From positions 1 through 16,881 of the forward strand of contig CAZYER010000032.1 of NCBI GenBank assembly GCA_964646525.1: 16,881 nt of DNA, in the 5' to 3' direction. This document shows positions 14,655 to 16,881 of this stretch, piece after piece (the stretch's first letter is position 1; every line of letters starts with the position of its first letter). The notes under the pieces are model-generated. The model was given only the letters and a program-made list of their open reading frames with translations, was not told the origin of the DNA and made no database searches. The stretch is from GCA-002282575 sp964646525. GTDB taxonomy: Bacteria; Pseudomonadota; Gammaproteobacteria; Thiomicrospirales; Thiomicrospiraceae. The position numbers and the translations under genes are program-made.

Positions 14655-14691
14655 GATTAGCTCCTTGAGTCTGTGCAAACGAGCACTTATG

Positions 14692-14721
14692 ATTACACAA
14701 CTTTGTTAGAGAAGATCTGAA
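14692..14721 (-). promoter_or_regulatory. Candidate promoter of the M16-rsmD-coaD operon
   Basis: On the minus strand TTCAGA (14721-14716) and TGTAAT (14697-14692) are 18 bases apart, matching consensus at four and five of six positions. The -35 lies inside the terminal hairpin arm of repeat copy C. A second possibility in the same repeat is the extended -10 TGGTATAAT at 14809-14801, which would give a long leader containing the hairpin. Confidence 0.4.
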
Positions 14722-14886
14722 TAATAGTTTCTACTCCGTAACGCTAAAGCGTCGCTTTTTATTCAGACTTCTCAAATTCATTTTTTGGTTGGTGGAAGGG
14801 ATTATACCAACGGGCTATTTGCACTTATACTGCTGCCCTTCCCCCAAGCCCCCAACCCTTTTGTATTTTCACAGGTTTTCTAGAGT
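14709..14886 (-). repeat. Structured dispersed repeat, copy C
   Basis: In its own orientation copy C starts with ACTCTAGAAAACCT, then an extra 11 bases relative to A and B, then the same ungapped core. The core hairpin pairs 14836-14847 with 14789-14800, 11 of 12 positions. The terminal hairpin pairs 14759-14773 with 14709-14724, 15 pairs with one bulged base, and includes an inner AAAGC-GAC-GCTTT hairpin. Its terminal stem sequence is unrelated to A or B. It occupies most of the gap between the M16 operon and ftsY. Confidence 0.85.
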
Positions 14887-14893
14887 ATATTAT

Positions 14894-16105
14894 ATGTGGT
14901 CAATTTTCAAACGTAAAAAAACCGAAACGCCCGCCCCCAGTGAAGTACCAACGGATGTTCATGCAACATCGTCTGAACAAGCTCACGAAACCAGCACAAG
15001 TATCGCTGATACCGTGGCGGATGCTCCTGAGGCGAAGCCATGTCTTTCAGCAGCTGTACCCCCCTCGACAGCATTATCAGAAGTTCAGCAGACACCCACC
15101 GAAACAACGCCGAAGGTTGAAATTGCACTCGCCCCCCAATTAGTCGCCACGATCGAAACACCAACTGAAGCGCCTAAACAAGGCTTTTTTTCGCGTTTAT
15201 GGAACCAACTTGCACGAACGCGTGAAAAACTTGGCTTAGGGCTCAAGAGTCTATTGACTGGCAAAATTAAACTCGATGCCGACACCCGTGATGAGCTTGA
15301 AACCCTATTGTTATCGGCCGATGTCGGTTTAGACACGACCGATTACCTACTAGAACAATTACAGCAGCGCAAACTTAAAGAAGGTGAAGACCTTCACACG
15401 GCACTGGGAAGCATCATGACAGAGCTATTACTCAAGGCTCAACAACGCCCAGAAACCACTCCAGAGGGAAAACCGCGCGTTATCCTCATGGTGGGCGTCA
15501 ATGGTGTTGGTAAAACCACCACCATTGCCAAACTTTCTCATCATTTTTTACAACAAAAAAAACAACTGTTATTGGCGGCAGGCGATACCTTCCGTGCTGC
15601 TGCCGTTGAACAAATCAAAACATGGGGTGATCGTCATAACCTACCCGTCATTGCGCAAGGACAAGATGCCGACCCAGCCAGTGTGCTCTATGATGCCCTC
15701 TCTGCCGCCCAAGCTCGCAAAGTCGATGTGATGATTGGCGACACAGCCGGCAGGTTACACACCCAAGGTCACCTCATGAGTGAGTTGAAAAAAATTCATC
15801 GAGTGATGAACAAATTAGATGATTCCGCTCCGCATGAAGTGTGGTTAGTTATTGACGCCACCACCGGACAAAATGCCATTAATCAAGCAAAAGAGTTTAA
15901 TGCTGCCGTTGGGCTAACGGGCATCATTCTGACCAAACTGGATGGAACCGCTAAAGGTGGCATCATCTTTGCTTTAGCTTCTCAACTAGGACTTCCTATT
16001 CGCTATATTGGTATTGGCGAAAAAGCGGAAGACCTGCGCCCTTTTAATGCAGAAAGTTTTGTTCAAGCCTTATTAGGACAAGCCGAGTTGGATTCGAGCC
16101 ACTAA
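14894..16105 (+). CDS. ftsY: Signal recognition particle receptor FtsY
   Basis: FtsY docks the SRP-ribosome complex at the membrane and hydrolyses GTP together with Ffh. The 403-residue protein has a low-complexity acidic A domain to about residue 95 (rich in Thr, Pro, Glu, Ala), then FFSRLWNQLARTREKLGLGL opening the NG domain, GVNGVGKTTT with Lys207 in the P-loop, DTAGR at 283-287 and TKLDGTAKGG from 347. All GTPase motifs are present. The frame is open 35 codons upstream, but those codons are repeat copy C, and MWSIFKRKK is the expected N-terminus. The ribosome binding site is weak (TAGAG), at the edge of the repeat. Only 84 bases separate it from the lipoprotein gene. Confidence 0.96.
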   Translation: MWSIFKRKKTETPAPSEVPTDVHATSSEQAHETSTSIADTVADAPEAKPCLSAAVPPSTALSEVQQTPTETTPKVEIALAPQLVATIETPTEAPKQGFFSRLWNQLARTREKLGLGLKSLLTGKIKLDADTRDELETLLLSADVGLDTTDYLLEQLQQRKLKEGEDLHTALGSIMTELLLKAQQRPETTPEGKPRVILMVGVNGVGKTTTIAKLSHHFLQQKKQLLLAAGDTFRAAAVEQIKTWGDRHNLPVIAQGQDADPASVLYDALSAAQARKVDVMIGDTAGRLHTQGHLMSELKKIHRVMNKLDDSAPHEVWLVIDATTGQNAINQAKEFNAAVGLTGIILTKLDGTAKGGIIFALASQLGLPIRYIGIGEKAEDLRPFNAESFVQALLGQAELDSSH

Positions 16106-16138
16106 TTTCCGTATCCACCATCATGGGTTGCATCTTTT

Positions 16139-16166
16139 TTGCACTCACTGGCTATCCTCGTACATA
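16139..16166 (+). promoter_or_regulatory. Weak candidate promoter for the lipoprotein gene
   Basis: TTGCAC (16139-16144) and TACATA (16161-16166) are 16 bases apart. The -10 matches consensus poorly. Read-through from ftsY is equally possible because no terminator is visible between the genes. Confidence 0.25.
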
Positions 16167-16189
16167 AGGTATTGATTTGGAGGTACGAC

Positions 16190-16879
16190 ATGGTGAAAAA
16201 ACCCAGCTTGCGCTTATTGTTTAGCTGTCTTAGTTGTAGCATCGGTTTGCTACTACTGAATGGATGCTCTGCACCGCAAAAAGCCAGCTCCGTTAGCTAT
16301 GGAAAAAATGTGCAAATTACGCCTAGCAATCCCTTGCGCCGTGGTGCGCATGAGAATCTATGCGAGATTTTCCGCGATAATCCTGTTTGGTATCGTGATG
16401 CATTACAAAGCCAGCGACGCTGGGGAACTCCTGTGGCGGTTAAATTCGCTTTTATCTACCAAGAATCTCGTTTTGTCGCTAATGCCAGCCCCAAAACCAG
16501 TACCACCATTTTTTCCAACAAAACCAGTAGTGCTTTCGGTTACGCACAAGCACTAGATGGCACTTGGGGCGATTACGTAAAAAGCACAGGCAACTATCAA
16601 GCACATCGCAGCAATATGAGCGATGCACTTGACTTTATTGGTTGGTATAACAACAACGCCAATAAGCGAATTGGCCTACAAGGCAACCAAGTACGTGAAC
16701 TCTACCTCGCCTATCATGAAGGCATTACCGGTTATAGCATGGGTACTTACAACAACAAAACCTGGTTGCTGACCGTTGCTGACCAAGTGCAAGATCGCGC
16801 CATTCGCTATGATCAGCAATTACGTAGTTGTAATAATGAGATTATTGCACTCCTGAAAAGCAATGGTCATCTACTCTAA
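16190..16879 (+). CDS. Lipoprotein with lytic-transglycosylase-like (SLT) domain
   Basis: A lipoprotein signal (hydrophobic LLFSCLSCSIGLLLLNGC with Leu23-Asn24-Gly25-Cys26 as lipobox) anchors the protein in the envelope. The mature part has CEIFRDNPVWYRDALQSQ, then AFIYQESRF with Glu92 as the likely catalytic acid, SSAFGYAQALDGTWGDYVKS, DALDFIGWYNNN, LYLAYHEGITGY and a final conserved cysteine. This order matches a family of about 200-residue exported SLT-like proteins thought to cleave peptidoglycan glycan strands. GGAGGT five bases before ATG at 16190 fixes the start; the frame is open 17 codons earlier, without a ribosome binding site. The stop is two bases from the window end. Enzyme activity is inferred, not shown. 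Confidence 0.88.
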   Translation: MVKKPSLRLLFSCLSCSIGLLLLNGCSAPQKASSVSYGKNVQITPSNPLRRGAHENLCEIFRDNPVWYRDALQSQRRWGTPVAVKFAFIYQESRFVANASPKTSTTIFSNKTSSAFGYAQALDGTWGDYVKSTGNYQAHRSNMSDALDFIGWYNNNANKRIGLQGNQVRELYLAYHEGITGYSMGTYNNKTWLLTVADQVQDRAIRYDQQLRSCNNEIIALLKSNGHLL

Positions 16880-16881
16880 CT

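Noticed and set aside
14746..14773. Intrinsic terminator within copy C
   Set aside because: The hairpin is stable, but the T-rich stretch is internal to the stem rather than following it.
14789..14893. 35-codon N-terminal extension of FtsY
   Set aside because: The extension is translated repeat copy C; MWSIFKRKK at 14894 is the normal FtsY beginning.

Overview
The window is about 16.9 kb of densely packed chromosomal DNA. It most resembles a gammaproteobacterium of moderate G+C. Supporting signs are an enterobacterial-type LuxS and Pfs, the rph/yicC divergent pair, the M16-M16-rsmD block divergent from ftsY, and class A PBP1A. I cannot name the genus from sequence alone. Nearly all of the window is ordinary core genome, with no transposase, phage gene, CRISPR array, tRNA or rRNA.

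Layout. At the left edge lies the tail of a probable DNA methyltransferase/type IIG restriction enzyme (1-164). It is followed by a luxS-mtnN operon that detoxifies S-adenosylhomocysteine and makes the AI-2 precursor. A small DUF2470-like gene (minus strand) and an orphan FliS-like gene (plus strand) are divergent; the FliS-like gene sits behind a perfect sigma-54 promoter match (1749-1764). The 307-base gap after it holds a structured repeat (copy A) and a hairpin-rich segment ending in an intrinsic terminator. The minus-strand operon rph-rdgB-hemW (RNA 3' trimming, nucleotide-pool cleaning, heme chaperone) has overlapping stop/start codons and is divergent from yicC. Next comes a 71-aa two-helix membrane protein with its own promoter and terminator, then mrcA (PBP1A). 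Overlapping the end of mrcA is a fructosamine-kinase-fold protein that has lost its catalytic residues. The minus-strand operon M16(catalytic)-M16(non-catalytic)-rsmD-coaD-PIG-L converges on it. Divergent from that operon are ftsY and a lipoprotein with a lytic-transglycosylase-like domain.

The most unusual element is a family of about 140-180 base structured repeats in three gaps: copy A 2239-2379, copy B 11113-11254 and copy C 14709-14886 (inverted). A decayed half-copy D (13238-13271) is read in frame as part of a protease leader. The copies share an ungapped 56-base core (a GGGGGAAGGG / CCCTTCCACCA hairpin holding GCA-N8-GCA) and a 5' motif CTCTAAAAACCT. Each ends in a second hairpin whose stem sequence differs in every copy but still pairs. 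The copies touch gene expression directly: B supplies the RsmD C-terminus and stop codon and the coaD ribosome binding site, and C supplies part of the protease-operon promoter and forms the ftsY leader. They look like non-autonomous mobile elements or a structured RNA family; I cannot assign them to a named family.

Several genes begin later than their longest open frame because the upstream in-frame sequence is repeat or a neighbouring gene. This applies to coaD, ftsY, the first M16 gene, hemW, the kinase-like gene and the lipoprotein; the entries give the chosen starts.
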